A stretch of 40,045 nucleotides of DNA from NCBI RefSeq assembly GCF_000220395.1, contig NW_004086068.1, positions 1-40,045 of the forward strand, given 5' to 3'. This DNA is from Ichthyophthirius multifiliis. Taxonomy: Eukaryota; Ciliophora; Oligohymenophorea; Hymenostomatida. The notes under the pieces were generated by a model. It did no database searches, was not told the DNA's origin, and saw only the letters and a program-made list of their open reading frames with translations. Made by a program: the position numbers and the translations under genes. Shown one piece after another: positions 1 through 12,760 of this stretch. The stretch's first letter is position 1; every line of letters begins with the position of its first letter.

Positions 1-76
<76 letters not shown>

Positions 77-2067
77 TACTTTATGTATTTAGTTTAACTT
101 TTTAAAAATAATGTTTTTGTTAATAATATATATATTTAAGGACTAGTAAATAACTTTATTATTATTTATTATTATAAAAAAACAAAAATTTTTTGATAAA
201 ATAATTAAAATAATAATAATAATTTTTATTTTATTCAATTATATAAAAATATTGAATTTATAAGATAAAATACATCTAATATTTATTTAAAATCTTATAT
301 ATTGTAATTTTAAGATTTAAAATAAGTAATTAAAATGAATTTATTATATATAAATAATAAATATTAAATTAAAAATTCTTTAATTAAACCATTTTTTAAT
401 TTAATAATCTTTATATTAGTTATTAAATAAATATATTAAAAATTATAGAATTTAATATAATGATAAGTTTTCAAATTATAATTTTTTAATTAAAAAAATA
501 CTTATATATATTTAATAATATTAAAAATAATTTATTTTATATAATATCTTTTAAATATTTAATATTTATATAAAAATATAAAATAAATTAATTTTTTCTA
601 ATAATAAGTATTTCATTAATTATATATAGTATATATTTTATTCATATAATATAATTATAATAAAAAAAATATTAATAATAAAATTTAATACATAATTTAA
701 TAATATATAAATATAATATTTATTTTATTTTTTATTTCTTATCTAAATTAAATAATTTTTTGTTTTATAATTTATGTAATATAAATATTAAATAAAGACT
801 AATATTTTTTATTTTTATTTAATTTATTTCATAATTAATAAATTATATTACAAATATTTTTTAATTTTTTTTCTTATTTTTATATTTATATATATTAAAA
901 TAAATTTATCTATAAAAATATTTTACTTTATTTTTAAAAAATTAATATATTATAATAGTTTATTATTTACATAATTTTAGATTTTAAATCAAGTATGTTT
1001 TAATTTTATTATATATTTTTTATAATTCTTTTTTTAAATTTAGTTTTATTTTGTTTCGATAAAATAATAAATCCCTAAATATATTTTAAATAATAATATT
1101 ATTAACCCATTTATATAATTATACATTTATATACAAACATATTCAAATTTGTTTACTCGCAATTAATAAATATAAACTTTTATTTATTTTTATATATATA
1201 TATAGCATTTCATATATATAATATTAGTTAATAAAAATCTTGTATAGATTAATTAATAAATTAATTTAAATTTTAAATAATAATAATAATATTAAGCATA
1301 TTTGAATAATTTTTATTTTAAATTTTATTACATTTTAATATTAATTATATAATATCATTTTTGTTTGAATGAGTAGTTTATTAAGTACTCTTTAAAGATA
1401 GTATTATTATTATTTTTTGAAAAAAGTATATAATATAATTAATAAAACTATTAACATTGCGCTGTCGCATATTTATACAAAAAATATTCAATCGCAATTT
1501 TATTAATGACTAATTTAATACCAAATATTTTTTTTTAAGAAATAAATGAATTTTTAACTTTCAAAATTGTTTTATAATTTAATATTAAAAAATCATTTTA
1601 AAATTTTAATATGAAACTACCTATATATTAAAGTTTTTAAATAAAAATAAATATATAGGTGTCTTAAATATCTATTACTTAATTAATTAATATTTAAAAT
1701 TTTATTTTATTTTTTTATAAATAATATATTTGTAAGTTTTTTTTTATTTAAAATTATTATCATTTTTATAAATAATTTATTGTAATTTTTAAACATTTTT
1801 TATTTCTTATTTAGAAAGAAAATATTTTATTTTACAATATTATTCAAAAATTTTATAGCTATTTTAATTTTTATAATCATAAATTTTTCATATAATTTTT
1901 TTTTTTTATTTTTCAAAAAATATAAAATAATTAATATATTATTTCTATAATTTGAACAAAAAAAAAAAAAAAAAAAAAATTGATTTAAAAAAAAATTAAA
2001 TAAAAAATACTAAAAAAAAAAAAAATATAATATAAAAATAAAAAAGGTGAAAAAAATAAATAAAAAA
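1..2067. other. AT-rich spacer, no gene seen
   Basis: The first two kilobases are almost pure A/T, opening with an alternating TA tract of about 70 nt. I see no family-like peptide in table 6 on either strand. Two spots have slightly more G/C, around 1140-1165 and 1455-1500, but neither folds into a tRNA that I can recognise. One hairpin (1619-1660) is listed separately. Confidence 0.6.
1619..1660. repeat. Short perfect hairpin
   Basis: The left arm ACCTATATAT at 1619 pairs with ATATATAGGT ending at 1660, giving a stem of about 11 bp with a loop of roughly 17 nt. The GG/CC ends stand out in this AT-rich DNA. It could be chance, a small RNA stem or a terminator-like fold. No gene ends next to it. 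Confidence 0.35.
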
Positions 2068-2237
2068 ATGTAACTATAATAACAAACTATGTAAATGTAA
2101 TAAATTTTAATTTATTTTAAACCAAAAAAAAAAAAAAAAAATCATTATAAAAGTTAATTTTTTAAGCAAATAAAGATACATATTATATTAAATAAAAAAA
2201 GAAATATATTATACTCTTATAAAATAAAAAAAAAAGA

Positions 2238-4088
2238 AATCCTCAACCAGAAATTAAAAAAAATGATATTTTCGGTCGAAAAATAGAATCTAATTTATCA
2301 GAAAACGTAAAAGATAGCAGAAGATCTTTAAATTTAAGTAATAAATAAAATAAATGAATTTTTTAATATAAAAAAGAAAAATTTCCTTTACCAATCCAAA
2401 TATTTGAAAAAAAGCCTTAAAAAACATAACCAAAATAAAATAAATAAATCAGATCAGCATTTTTTTTGCGAAAATCATTAAATTTATCTGATAAAGGGGC
2501 TCAAAATTTGCCTGTAAAAAAAAAATCTTAAAATTTAAAATAACTTACAAATCGAAGTGAAATAAAAATTCTAAAAAAAAACCTTTATAAATATCCAAAA
2601 GTAAAACTATCAATTGTGCCCAAAATAAATAAAATTTGTCATAATTCTTAAAATAAATACAACAAGATGAATATTAATTGAAAAAAATTACAGAAAGTAA
2701 CACAAATACTTAAAAAAACAAAGTAATTCTTAAAAATAAAAATGCGATTTTTCACAAAATTCACAAATAAGTAGTTAAAAAGAAGAAATTGTTTAAAAAA
2801 TAGTCGAAGAAAACTTAAAAAAGCAAAATAATAAATTGTACGCAAAAAATTAGAAAAAAACAAGAAGAATAAAATAAAATCAATAAGTTAATAAAACTAC
2901 AAAATATAAATAAAAAATACAGACTTTTAAACTCATCAAGGTTTCCCAAAAAAAAAATAACAAAAACGAACTTAATAGAAGACTACCATGGGGTTCTAAT
3001 TAAGAAAGACTTAAAAATTATGCTATTTCGGTTATTGAAAAAATATATAAATAAGCATAAAGTAGTGCTATATAAGAAGAAAGATAGTAATAATTTTTAA
3101 ACTAAAAAATAAAACAATATATTTAAATATTTTTTAAAAAAAAATTTAAAAATATTCTAAAAATATAATTATTAAAAATTATATATAAATATATATATAT
3201 ATTTATATATATGTATTTATATATATTCTTTTTTTATATATTTTTATAATTATATATATTTTTTAGAATTAGTGATTAAGAAAGAAGACTTTAAATTGGT
3301 CTAAAAGTTACAGATAAGGATACTATAGAAAAATTAGTTGAATGTACATATATATATATAATTATTTATTTTTTATCATTTTTTTTTTAGAAAATAAAAA
3401 TAAAATAAAAGAAAATCTATTTATTAATTCAAATATAAACAATTAAAAAGAAAAAAGTATTCCAAATGAAAATAAATCGGAAATTTGGCTTTTCATGAAT
3501 TATAAAAAATAATTATTAGAAAAAACTGAATAAGATAAAAAACGTGAAAGAAATAACGAAGAATAAAGAAAAAAAGAAAATATCGAAAATTTATAATGTA
3601 CTATTGCTAATAGATTTAAAAAATTTAAAAAACAATACAAAAAAACAAAGCATATTGAAATTTTAGGTCAAAATAATGCAGAAAAAAACGAAAATAATTA
3701 AAACGATTCACATTTTAGGCAAAGAAAGGTAAAAACAGAAGAGGATAAACATAATTATAGAAATATAAATAGCGATTATAGTGGATTATATGAAGAATAT
3801 AAATAAATAATGAACGAAACTTTAAAAACTGAAAAATCTCCAATAAACTAATTAAAAAAAAATTCATAAAAAAAGATTTTTAAAAAAAAATATTTAAACA
3901 TAGATGAAAAAAAAAATAATAACAAATAAATTATAAATAATATTATAAATAAAAGCAGTAACTAATCCTAAAAAAATTAATTTTTCAGCAACTAAGCAAT
4001 AGTATAAGCTAAATAAAAATACGAAGAAATTACTAAAAGATTAACATAAATAAAATTAAATACAAGCAAATAAGAAAGTAAAAATAAT

Positions 4089-4158
<70 letters not shown>

Positions 4159-5223
4159 ATATGTATATTTTAAATAGATAAAGAAAAATAATATTAAGTA
4201 TAATTTAATGGTTTAATAAATGACCTTGAAGAATAAATAGAAGAACAAACTGAAGAATGCGAAAATATAAGTAATTCTGTTATTATAAAAGACGAAAAAA
4301 GTATATATAATGATTCCTTAGCAAATAAATTATTATAAAATAATTATATAGATTAAGTAGACGATTAAGAATTATAATAAATTGCAGAAGAAATATTTAA
4401 TAATGCAGCTATTTATATATAAAAAATATGGAGAGGATATTTTACACGTAAAATACTTACATGCTATTTATAAATGATAGATAATGGGGAACTTGATGAA
4501 GATGGTAATTTTATTGAAAAAGAAATAGATGATGATAAAAAAATTGATAATAATAAAATAAATGATATGAATAAAAAAAATATTAATAATAATAAATTAA
4601 ATAATACTAATAATAATAATTAATAATAATAATAATAGTAATAATAATAATAAAAATCATAATCATAGTTAATAGTAAATATAAGATGAATATAATAAAT
4701 TAGATAGAAATTGGTTACTTAGTTAAGATAAAGAGGAAGTTATAGATTTCTAAGGCAATTAAAATAATAACAATGAAAAATTTATACATGTTTCAACAAT
4801 TAAAAGCTCTTTAGTTAGTAATGATGAATAAAATAATAATTTAAATTATTCTGGTAAACAGATATACATATAAATATATATATATATATATATATAAAAA
4901 TATATAAAAATATATATAGATATATTTACATATACTTTTATATATTTATATATTAATTTATATATATTCATATATAAATATATATATATTATTTTTAAGA
5001 ATAAGATTTAATTAAAAATTGGAACGAAGTTGCTAGAAAAATAGCTTTGTTGGAAAATCTTTATGATCCAGAATAAAAAAATATGCTTTTAAATATTTTA
5101 GATGATTTATTTGAACCAAATAAACTTAAGCTTATAGATTTTATTAATAATAGTAATGAAAAAGATGAAGATATTGATTTTATTGATCATATTTATGCAG
5201 CTTTTAAAGATTCTTTTTAATGA
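2238..5223 (+). CDS. IQ-motif, coiled-coil and polyQ protein (5' end unresolved)
   Basis: This is an unrecognised ciliate protein with one calmodulin-binding IQ motif, AAIYIQKIWRGYFTRKI, at about 4405-4455. Phase-consistent introns are 3087-3266, 3344-3390, 4078-4177, 4638-4668 (only 31 nt) and 4854-4999, and a 39-nt intron at 2338-2376 is likely. The protein is charged and Lys/Glu/Asn-rich, with a poly-Asn run switching to poly-Gln near 4590-4640. The last exon reads NWNEVARKIALLENLYD and ends AAFKDSFQ before TGA at 5221. The 5' part is less certain. Coding-like text begins near 2238 in one frame and continues after about 2698 in another, probably across an intron near 2601-2697. The start may be the ATG at 2068 or an unseen upstream exon. 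The IQ motif suggests calmodulin binding; nothing else can be assigned. Confidence 0.6.
4092..4152. repeat. (TA)n microsatellite inside an intron
   Basis: About 60 nt of alternating TA sit wholly inside the 4078-4177 intron of the IQ-motif gene. Similar TA tracts occupy other introns and spacers in the window. Confidence 0.9.
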
Positions 5224-5493
5224 TTTTTATTTTTTTACATATATTTATATATTACATACATTTTACATATAAATATTATTATATATATTCATATATTTTA
5301 TATGATATATAGGTTTTTATTTTATTTATTTATTTTTTAATATAATAAATTCAAAAAAACAAAAAATAAAAAAAAATATTTTTTATAATTTATTAATAAA
5401 TAAAACAAAAGTTGAAATAAAGAAAAAAATAAAACAATTTTTAATATATTATACTTATAATTATTTGAATAATAAATAAAAATATAAAAAAAT

Positions 5494-6005
5494 ATGAATT
5501 CTTAATCAAAATTCGGCAAAAGTATGCGTCCAGAAGAAGAATTAGAATATGGAAATACATAAAAAGGTTTTAATAATACTTAATCTTAATTCGGGACAAA
5601 TCCAGCTTCTTTAAAAGGAAAATTAATGTCATTAGAAGTAATATTTTTATATCAAAATAAAAATTAAAATAATAATATATAATAAAGGAAATGATTAAAG
5701 GCATTGCTGAAGAAATGAACTTCCATAAAAAAGAAGTTTAAATTTTAAAAAGTGAAAAGGATACTTTATAATCAGTTTTATCCATGAAAACTTAAGATGT
5801 AAAAAAAACATTAACAAATGAATTAATGAGAATTGAAGAAGAAATGAAAAGGCATTTTGCACATTAAAAAGCTGAAAATGCAAGACTATAATAATAAATT
5901 ACATCTTTAAAAGGAGAAAAAACGGCACTTTAATAATAACTTTTAGGCCTTTAAAGAAGAATTACTGAATTGGAATTATAGGTTGGAAATGAAGAAAATA
6001 ATTGA
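5494..6005 (+). CDS. Small coiled-coil protein, 153 aa
   Basis: There are two exons, 5494-5637 and 5688-6005, around a 50-nt intron (GTAATA...AAAG). Reading through the intron meets TGA, so the splice is needed. Both exons are whole codons (48 plus 105), giving 153 aa. The first 45 residues are Ser/Gly/Asn-rich (MNSQSKFGKSMRPEEELEYG). The rest is one long heptad-like helix rich in Glu, Lys, Leu and Gln, ending LQRRITELELQVGNEENN. No catalytic motif is present, so this looks structural. I do not recognise the family. In ciliates such short coiled-coil proteins are often cytoskeletal or ciliary, which is inference here. The spacing to the IQ gene upstream is 270 nt of AT-rich DNA. Confidence 0.85.
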
Positions 6006-6651
6006 AAATTTAATTTATATAATTTAATCGTTTTTTTTATATTAAATAAATTAAGGATTAAATGTGTATTTTTTTTTATGTATTTGAAAATAAAATTTTT
6101 AGATAATATATTTACTTTATATTAAAATAGAAATGTAAACTAATTAAACTAAGTAATTTAAAATATATATAAAACATTATATATATAAGAAATTTGCTTA
6201 ATTTTTATATAAATAATATATATGCTACATATAAAAATATTTTAAAATTTAATATTTTAGTTATAAATAAATTATAAAAAAAAAAATCTATTTATTTATT
6301 AATAAATAAATATATGTTTATTTAATTAAATTATAAAAAAAATATATAATATTAAATGTTTATATGTTTTTTTATATATATCTATAAATTTAAATATAAA
6401 TGTATATAATTATTTATAAATATATATATATTTATAATTATATTTATGATTTTATATTTATTTATATATTTTTTTTTATATTAATATTTATATTAACAAA
6501 TATTAATTTAAATATATTTTTATCTATTTGTAATTTATATTTATTAATTTTTTATATAATTACATTTAATTTCTAAAAAAAATTTTTTACAATCTATATA
6601 ATATCTTCTATTATTTTAATATTATATTTTTTATATTTATATATATTTATA

Positions 6652-6710
<59 letters not shown>

Positions 6711-6830
6711 ATTAATACTTTATTAAAAAAAACTTGTTAATTATATATTAATTAAATCTATAATATATGTTTATTATAAATAAAAATTAAATTAAAACAA
6801 ACCTAAAATTAATTAATTAATAAAATAAAA
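6006..6830. other. AT-rich spacer
   Basis: This spacer between two plus-strand genes is almost only A/T and includes a (TA)n tract at 6654-6706. It must hold the promoter of the Mpp10 gene, but I see no recognisable motif beyond A-rich sequence just before the ATG. Confidence 0.7.
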
Positions 6831-8660
6831 ATGATAGAATTAGTATTTAACGAAATTGAAGAATTTTCCCAATAAATAATAAAAAGTCCCAAATAGATAT
6901 TCTAAAAAACCAAAATATAAGCTTTAATAAAATCTCTTCATGACAATTTGATAAAAAATCAGCCTAAAATCGCCAAAGAGGAAACTTTAGTAATAAAAAA
7001 TATGAACGAAGATTAAATTTGGGAATAATTATATATTCATCTTTCTTAAATAGATAAAAAATTCGAAAAATACATACAACATATTCAAAACACATAAAAT
7101 AATTTAAAAAATGATAAAAAACCAAAAAATAAAAAAAATAATAATGATTCATCATCAGAAGAAGACGAAGAATAAGATTTAAATTTATAAACTGAAGAAG
7201 AAGAACAAGAAGAATAAGAAAATACAGTATTAGAATAAGAAGAAGAATAAGATGAAGAAAAAGAAGAAGAAAAAGAATAAGAAAACAAAGAAGAATACAG
7301 TGAATAATTAGATTTTAATGAAATGGAAGCTTTTTTAGATAAACAAGAATAAGAAGACATTCAAGAAGATTCTGAAGCCGAAGAAGAGCTAGGTAGTGAA
7401 TATGAATTCGATGATAAAGATTCATAAATGGGTGAAGGCGACGAAGGTTTTAAATTTAAAGGAAAAGACGATTACGAAGAAGATGAAGAGGAAAATATGA
7501 ATAAAGAAGAAGAAAAACTAAGAGAAAAAGATTATGATTTAGAAGACGAAATATTCGATTTAGAAAGAGAAAATGAATTAAATGAAAAAAATTAAGAATA
7601 ATAATAAAATATGGAAAAGTAAAAAAGATATATAATATAAAATAATAATATATATAATATAAAAAAAAAAATATATATATCTTAAAAACAATAGTGTCAA
7701 AAATTAAAATGAAATAGATAGATTAGAAAAAAAACTACTTGGATAAAAAGATTGGATAATGAAAGGAGAAGTAACATCCAAAAGTCGACCTATAAACAGT
7801 TTAGTAGAATAAGATTTAGACTTTAGAAAAAACACTAAAGTCCAATAAGAAGTAAATGAAGAATATAACCAAAGTCTAGAATAAATAATTAAACAAAGAA
7901 TTTTAGATGAGGCTTTTGATGATAGAATTAAAGTAGTTTTCGAAAAAAACTTCAAAGAAAATTTTAATAATTTATAAGAAATTTCCTAAGAAAAAAGTAA
8001 ACTTGGACTTTCTGAATTATATTAATAAGAATTTAAAAATAGTCTCAATTTACCTTCTAGTGGTAATAAAGAAGATAAACTAAAACTTGAAATTTTCAAT
8101 TTATTTAAAGAAGTTTCTTATAAATTAGATGCTTTATCTAATCTTAATTTTACACCAAAACCTTTAATATAAGACAGTAAAATATATAAATATATATATG
8201 TTATTATATAACATATATATAATTTTATAGGTAAAATAAAGTCAAACGTTCCTTCAATAAAAAAAGAAGAAAAAATTCCAATAACAAAAAGTTAGTTTGA
8301 TACTTAAAAACCTGAAGATCTTTTCAAAAAAAAAGAGGCGAAACTAGAAAACAAAGAAGAAATGACACATGAAGAAAAAAGGAAAGAAAGAAGACAAAGC
8401 AAATAAATATAAAGGGTAAGAAATAAAGAAAAAGAAAAAAAAAACTTATCAAAAATCTAGCCTATAATGGATAAACAAAACACGAATATAATCAAGTCTA
8501 AAAAGCAAAAGCAAATGCTAAAAAATAAATTGAAAATAAAAAATAAAAAAGTGTCGAGTTTACAAAATCAAGTGAATTTTTTGCCAATTTTTAAAATTAA
8601 TAATAATCTTAAACTTAAGATTATAAAGAAAAACCAAAATAAAAAAAAATAAAAAAATGA
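6831..8660 (+). CDS. MPP10: U3 small nucleolar ribonucleoprotein Mpp10
   Basis: Mpp10 belongs to the U3 snoRNP/SSU processome and is needed for early 18S pre-rRNA cleavages in the nucleolus. Exons are 6831-7618, 7695-8176 and 8231-8660, giving about 565 aa. The N-terminal half is strongly acidic (Glu/Asp/Gln runs at 7150-7400), as in the family. The conserved core follows: EIDRLEKKLLGQKDWIMKGE, then VTSKSRPINSLVEQDLDF, then LEQIIKQRILDEAFDD and EKSKLGLSELYQQEFK, ending KLDALSNLNFTPKPL. The tail contains KSSEFFANFQ, matching the usual SS.FF C-terminal element. After about 8415 the frame must move by one base near a run of ten A (8435-8444) to reach that tail and the TGA at 8658. No GT-AG intron there gives the right phase, so I take it as a base-calling indel. 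The family call is secure. Confidence 0.95.
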
Positions 8661-8774
8661 AAGGAAAAATAAGCAATAAACAAAAAAAAAAATTTTATAT
8701 ATATAGAAGAAGAAGAAAAAAAAAAAAAAAATTAATATATAAATAACCTTTTAATAAAATAATTTTTATTTTTT
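8661..8774. other. Convergent 3' spacer
   Basis: Only 114 nt separate the TGA of Mpp10 (+) from the TGA of the AP-1 mu gene (-). It is A-rich then T-rich, consistent with back-to-back polyadenylation regions. No stable hairpin was noted. Confidence 0.6.
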
Positions 8775-10079
8775 TCAATTCATTCTAATTTAATATTCCC
8801 CGTTTCTCGTAACATATCTAACCCATGGCTAAGAATTATATCCACTTTTATCTTCTATTTTTAAATATCTTACTTAGAATCCAGTAACTGTATAATAAGG
8901 AATCTCGAATTCCATAACAATCGGTTTTTATTTGAAATTATTTCTTCCCACACTTTCTACAGTTGGTAATTTAAAAGTTGAAGACATGACATACTCCCTT
9001 TCGCCTTCAAAAGTTTTAAATTCCCATTTAATCGCTTCTTTTTCAGTTGCATAAATAGCTTTTCCGAATTAGCAATTAAATTCAGGTTTCTAAGCATCTT
9101 CAGGTATTGGTATATAAATAATAACATCCGATGCGCTTGATTTTTCCTTAAAATTAGATCTTGCTTTAGCCATAATCTCAATTTTATTTGTAAATTATTA
9201 ATTAATAATTACATCTACATTAAAAAGTGGACGTATTTACACCGGTATTCTATATGAAATAAGCTCAAATTCTCCATCAGGTGGAACAAAAGCTATAATT
9301 CTTTCATTTTCAAACTTAGATAACCTCACACATTAATGAAATTTCATATCTTCGAAAGAAATATTCTTCCCATTACTATTAATACCCGAACTTTCGTAAT
9401 ATTCCTTATCATTAATTCCCAATCGACAATCAGGCATTCCTGAAAGCATTGAATTTGCAATTACAGTGCCTATAATTTCCGCTTCAATAACATTTCCTTA
9501 TTTAGAAATTAACATATTTAATTTCTCATATACATCTAAATATATCTCATTTTTTTTATGTTTTATCCCTTCAGGTCTCCAAGGTATACTTGAAGTTGAC
9601 ATAGTTGCAAATTTCGATAAATTCTAATCATTTTACTCATTTTTTTTAACTAGTTAATGACTTTCAGTTTTTATAAAATCCTAAAGTATTTTTGGATCAG
9701 TGGTTTAAGGGTATCCGTTGTCCATTACTTCATCCAAAAGTTCATATATTACCACAAAATTATCGTTTATAGATTCCTCTTCAACTTCTTTAAAATAACT
9801 CCTTAATACATCAATAAATGAATATAAAAATTAAAATGTCATCATTATATTAGTATTTTTTTTAGTTATTATTAAAAACGTTAAATTACTATAATTTTTG
9901 TATATATAAATATTTCCTTCATTATCATATGCTATTGGTTTTTGCGAATATTCGTCAAATTCTACGAGTTTTTGGTTGAATGTCTCTAATACATGTGGTT
10001 ATAAATCACTTCGATATACTCTTTAAATTAATATTCGACCTTTATTATTTAATATGAATATTCCGGATATTCCTGACAT
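8775..10079 (-). CDS. AP1M1: AP-1 clathrin adaptor complex, mu subunit
   Basis: This is the medium chain of the AP-1 complex, which sorts YxxPhi cargo at the trans-Golgi network and endosomes with gamma, beta-1 and sigma-1. It is a single uninterrupted frame of 434 aa (family about 420). The start [15 protein letters not shown] matches the longin domain start of AP-1 mu. The longin domain spans residues 1-140, with a linker to about 165. The mu-homology domain begins after [20 protein letters not shown] and contains [28 protein letters not shown] and [14 protein letters not shown]. The C-terminus holds the family signature [18 protein letters not shown] followed by [13 protein letters not shown]. 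These motifs fit AP-1 better than AP-2, AP-3 or AP-4. It lacks introns, unlike most neighbours. Glutamine is written mainly as TAA/TAG. Confidence 0.95.
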
Positions 10080-10339
10080 TTTATTTGGTTAAAATTTATA
10101 CTATAATAAAATAAAAAGATATATTAAATAATAAATATATTTCTTTATTTTATTAATTAAAAAAATGTATAAAATATGCATTATATATTTAATTTTTATT
10201 TATATAAAAACTTTTTAAAAAAATATATCTATTTATATACATATATATATATATATATATATTTGTATAATTTTTTTTTATTATATATTATTTATTTATT
10301 AAATATATATATGTAATTATTCATTCTTATATATATTTT

Positions 10340-11308
10340 TTTTAATCATTTAGTAAATAATTATTAGTTTAAAGTACATTATTAATTTTAATATTATTTT
10401 TATTTAAATTTTTATTATTTTAGATAATATTTTCTTTTCCTACATCATATTCATATCCACTAAATAAATCTAAAAAGATATTAAAATAAATTAAAAAATA
10501 AAATAATATACTTTAAACATATTATCTTTTTAATAATAATTAAGATTAAATATAAATATCAATATTATTTTAATCTTCTAATGAAATTTAATTAACATCA
10601 AAATTATCTTATTTTTATGGTATAAATGGCGCAATTATTTATTTTTAATTTAATTTCTCCCAAGGAAAATTCTTTAACCATGGATGATATTTAACTTCTT
10701 AAGGCCCGTTAATACCTAATCTACCTGCTGGTTTTCTTTCTATTAACTATTTGATATAATAAATATATTTATATATATTTAAAATAAATAAAAATATACT
10801 TTATTGATAAAATCAACAGAATCCAAAGACCATCCTTAAGGAATTTCGTTTATTTATACTTATACTTTTTTAGAAAGAATTTAATCTCTAATTTCGTTTC
10901 TATTTCTACCATTATAAGGTCTCTATAAAATTTTAAAAAAAGATATATAAATAAATAAGTATAAAAATATATTATTAAATAAATAAAATAATAATTTTAA
11001 AAATATTAAATTAAATATAAAATAAAAATGATTAATTTTACTTTTCCTAACATAAACTCATAAACAATTACACCTAAAGCATAGTAATCAACTGCAAAAG
11101 TATGATTTTAATGACACATAACTTCAGGAGCTTTGATTATATAATAATAAAAGAAAAATATATTATAAATTTATATTATTATAAAAAAAATATATATATA
11201 CCTTAATAATATAATATGTAATATTCATAAAATAGAGAAAGTATAGTTTATAATAAATTTAAAAAATTATAAAAATTAAATAAAAAAAATTATAAATACA
11301 TATATATA

Positions 11309-11353
<45 letters not shown>

Positions 11354-12288
11354 TTACACATATATCCAGGTGTTCCTGATGTATCTTTTGCATTATTAAA
11401 TTTATAATATCTAGCAATTCCTAAATCTGTTATTCTCAAATATCCATCATTATCTAATACTAGATTTTCTGGTTTAATATCTCTATGTATAATATTATTT
11501 TTATGTAAATATTCTAAACCTTAAACTATACAAGCTACAAAAAATACTTATATAAAAAAATAAATATATGCAAATATAAACTTTAATATACAAGCTTATT
11601 TTTCAGAAAATCTTTTTTAACGCACTATATGATATCTTAAATCTCCTCCAGGCATTAAATCTAGAATTAAATACAAATTTTCATAATCTTAAAAAGAATA
11701 AAGCATATTCACGAGAAATCTGTAATAAGTTAATATATATAAATATATAATTTAATTAAAATATTATTTAACTTATTTTTAAGTGATTATAAAAGAATTT
11801 TCTCATTCATAACAGATTCAACACTTTTTTTTGTAATAATCCTTTATTTATTTTAAAAAGCGTATATGTATTTAATTTTTTATTTTAATTTTTAAAAAAC
11901 ATAAAAATTTTTTTTTACAAACTTTTTGACATTTCTTTCATTGCAAATAGTTATCTAGTTTTCCTATGTTCTACCTTCCAAACTTTCCCAAATCCACCTT
12001 TTCCAATGACATAATGTAATTTAAATTATGACTTCGAACTACAACTTGGATACTAATTTTTAATACTCCTATTAACTGGACTTACGCTTTTTAATGTACA
12101 ATTTGAATCATTTTTGCTCAGAAAATCATTAGGATTATGAAAAATTGGATTTCTAATTTTATTCACTAGATTTTAATTTTTTAAAATTATAAAAGAACCA
12201 TCTTATAGTCCAGATTATAATTATAATTATATTTATTATTATTATAACAATAATTGTTATAATTATTATTACTATTATTATTATAATA

Positions 12289-12322
<34 letters not shown>

Positions 12323-12535
12323 GTTATTCATTTTATTATTGATTATTTTATTCATTTTTTTATTATTAATTTTATTCATTTTTTTGTTACTGTTATTAAT
12401 TATGATATTATTATTCATTTTATTGTTATTATTATTTTTATTATTACATTTATTATTATTATTATTATATTTACTATTATTATTATGAAATTTACTATTC
12501 AATAATGTTTTTTTAAGATGTATTTCTGGTAACAT
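10340..12535 (-). CDS. AGC-type Ser/Thr protein kinase, YANK/STK32-like
   Basis: A protein kinase with a long low-complexity N-terminus. Exons (minus strand) are 12535-11923, 11841-11773, 11719-11592, 11546-11358, 11130-11042, 10922-10800, 10746-10512 and 10469 to about 10340, all joining in phase. After MLPEIHLKK comes a poly-Asn then poly-Gln stretch. The catalytic domain follows: glycine loop VIGKGGFGKVWKVEH, lysine in FAMKEMSK, FLVNMLYSFQDYENLYLIL, PGGDLRYH, catalytic loop HRDIKPENLVLD, metal-binding DLG in place of DFG, activation segment DTSGTPGYMSPEVM, and FAVDYYALGVIVYE. The tail has NFPWEKL and IAPFIP, typical of AGC kinases. FLVN.xYSFQD and GGDLRYH resemble STK32/YANK. The stop is unresolved: the last exon runs on in frame, while TGA in a neighbouring frame lies near 10346, so an indel is likely. 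The N-terminus may extend through an upstream exon. Confidence 0.88.
12297..12530 (-). repeat. AAT/TAA trinucleotide repeat coding poly-Asn then poly-Gln
   Basis: Imperfect trinucleotide repeats in the kinase first exon are read as AAT (Asn) over most of their length. They run into TAA-rich codons (Gln) from about 12295 down to 12215. The change of residue comes from interruptions that alter the phase of the repeat. Such runs are common in ciliate proteins and are probably variable in length. Confidence 0.8.
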
Positions 12536-12760
12536 TTTTATCAAAAGAGTTTATATTATTCAACGAATTTTAGAAATTTTAAAAATTTTAAATTTGTTAT
12601 TTTCTTTACATTAAGTAGTTCATAAAAGTCAATTTTTTTTCCAAATTTTTTTCTTGGATTTAACTTTTATCAATGTTTTTACTTTATTTATTTTAAATTT
12701 AGTTATAATTTTATATGTCTTTTGTAATATTTTTTCTGTTTTATAAATTTTCTTATACTT

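Noticed and set aside
2648-2863. Minus-strand 71-aa Phe-rich ORF, and similar ones at 5695, 6964 and 7704
   Set aside because: Each is antisense to a plus-strand gene exon and has only Phe/Leu/Ser/Tyr content.
7085-7360. Minus-strand Ser-rich ORF
   Set aside because: It is the antisense of the acidic Glu-rich region of Mpp10 (GAA read backwards as TTC, with TCT/TCA in the shifted phase).
8467-8652. Plus-strand 61-aa Lys-rich ORF
   Set aside because: It lies in the wrong frame of the Mpp10 C-terminal exon. The neighbouring frame gives the conserved SS.FF tail and the TGA stop.
8957-9181. Minus-strand 74-aa ORF
   Set aside because: It is an alternative frame inside the AP-1 mu coding sequence.
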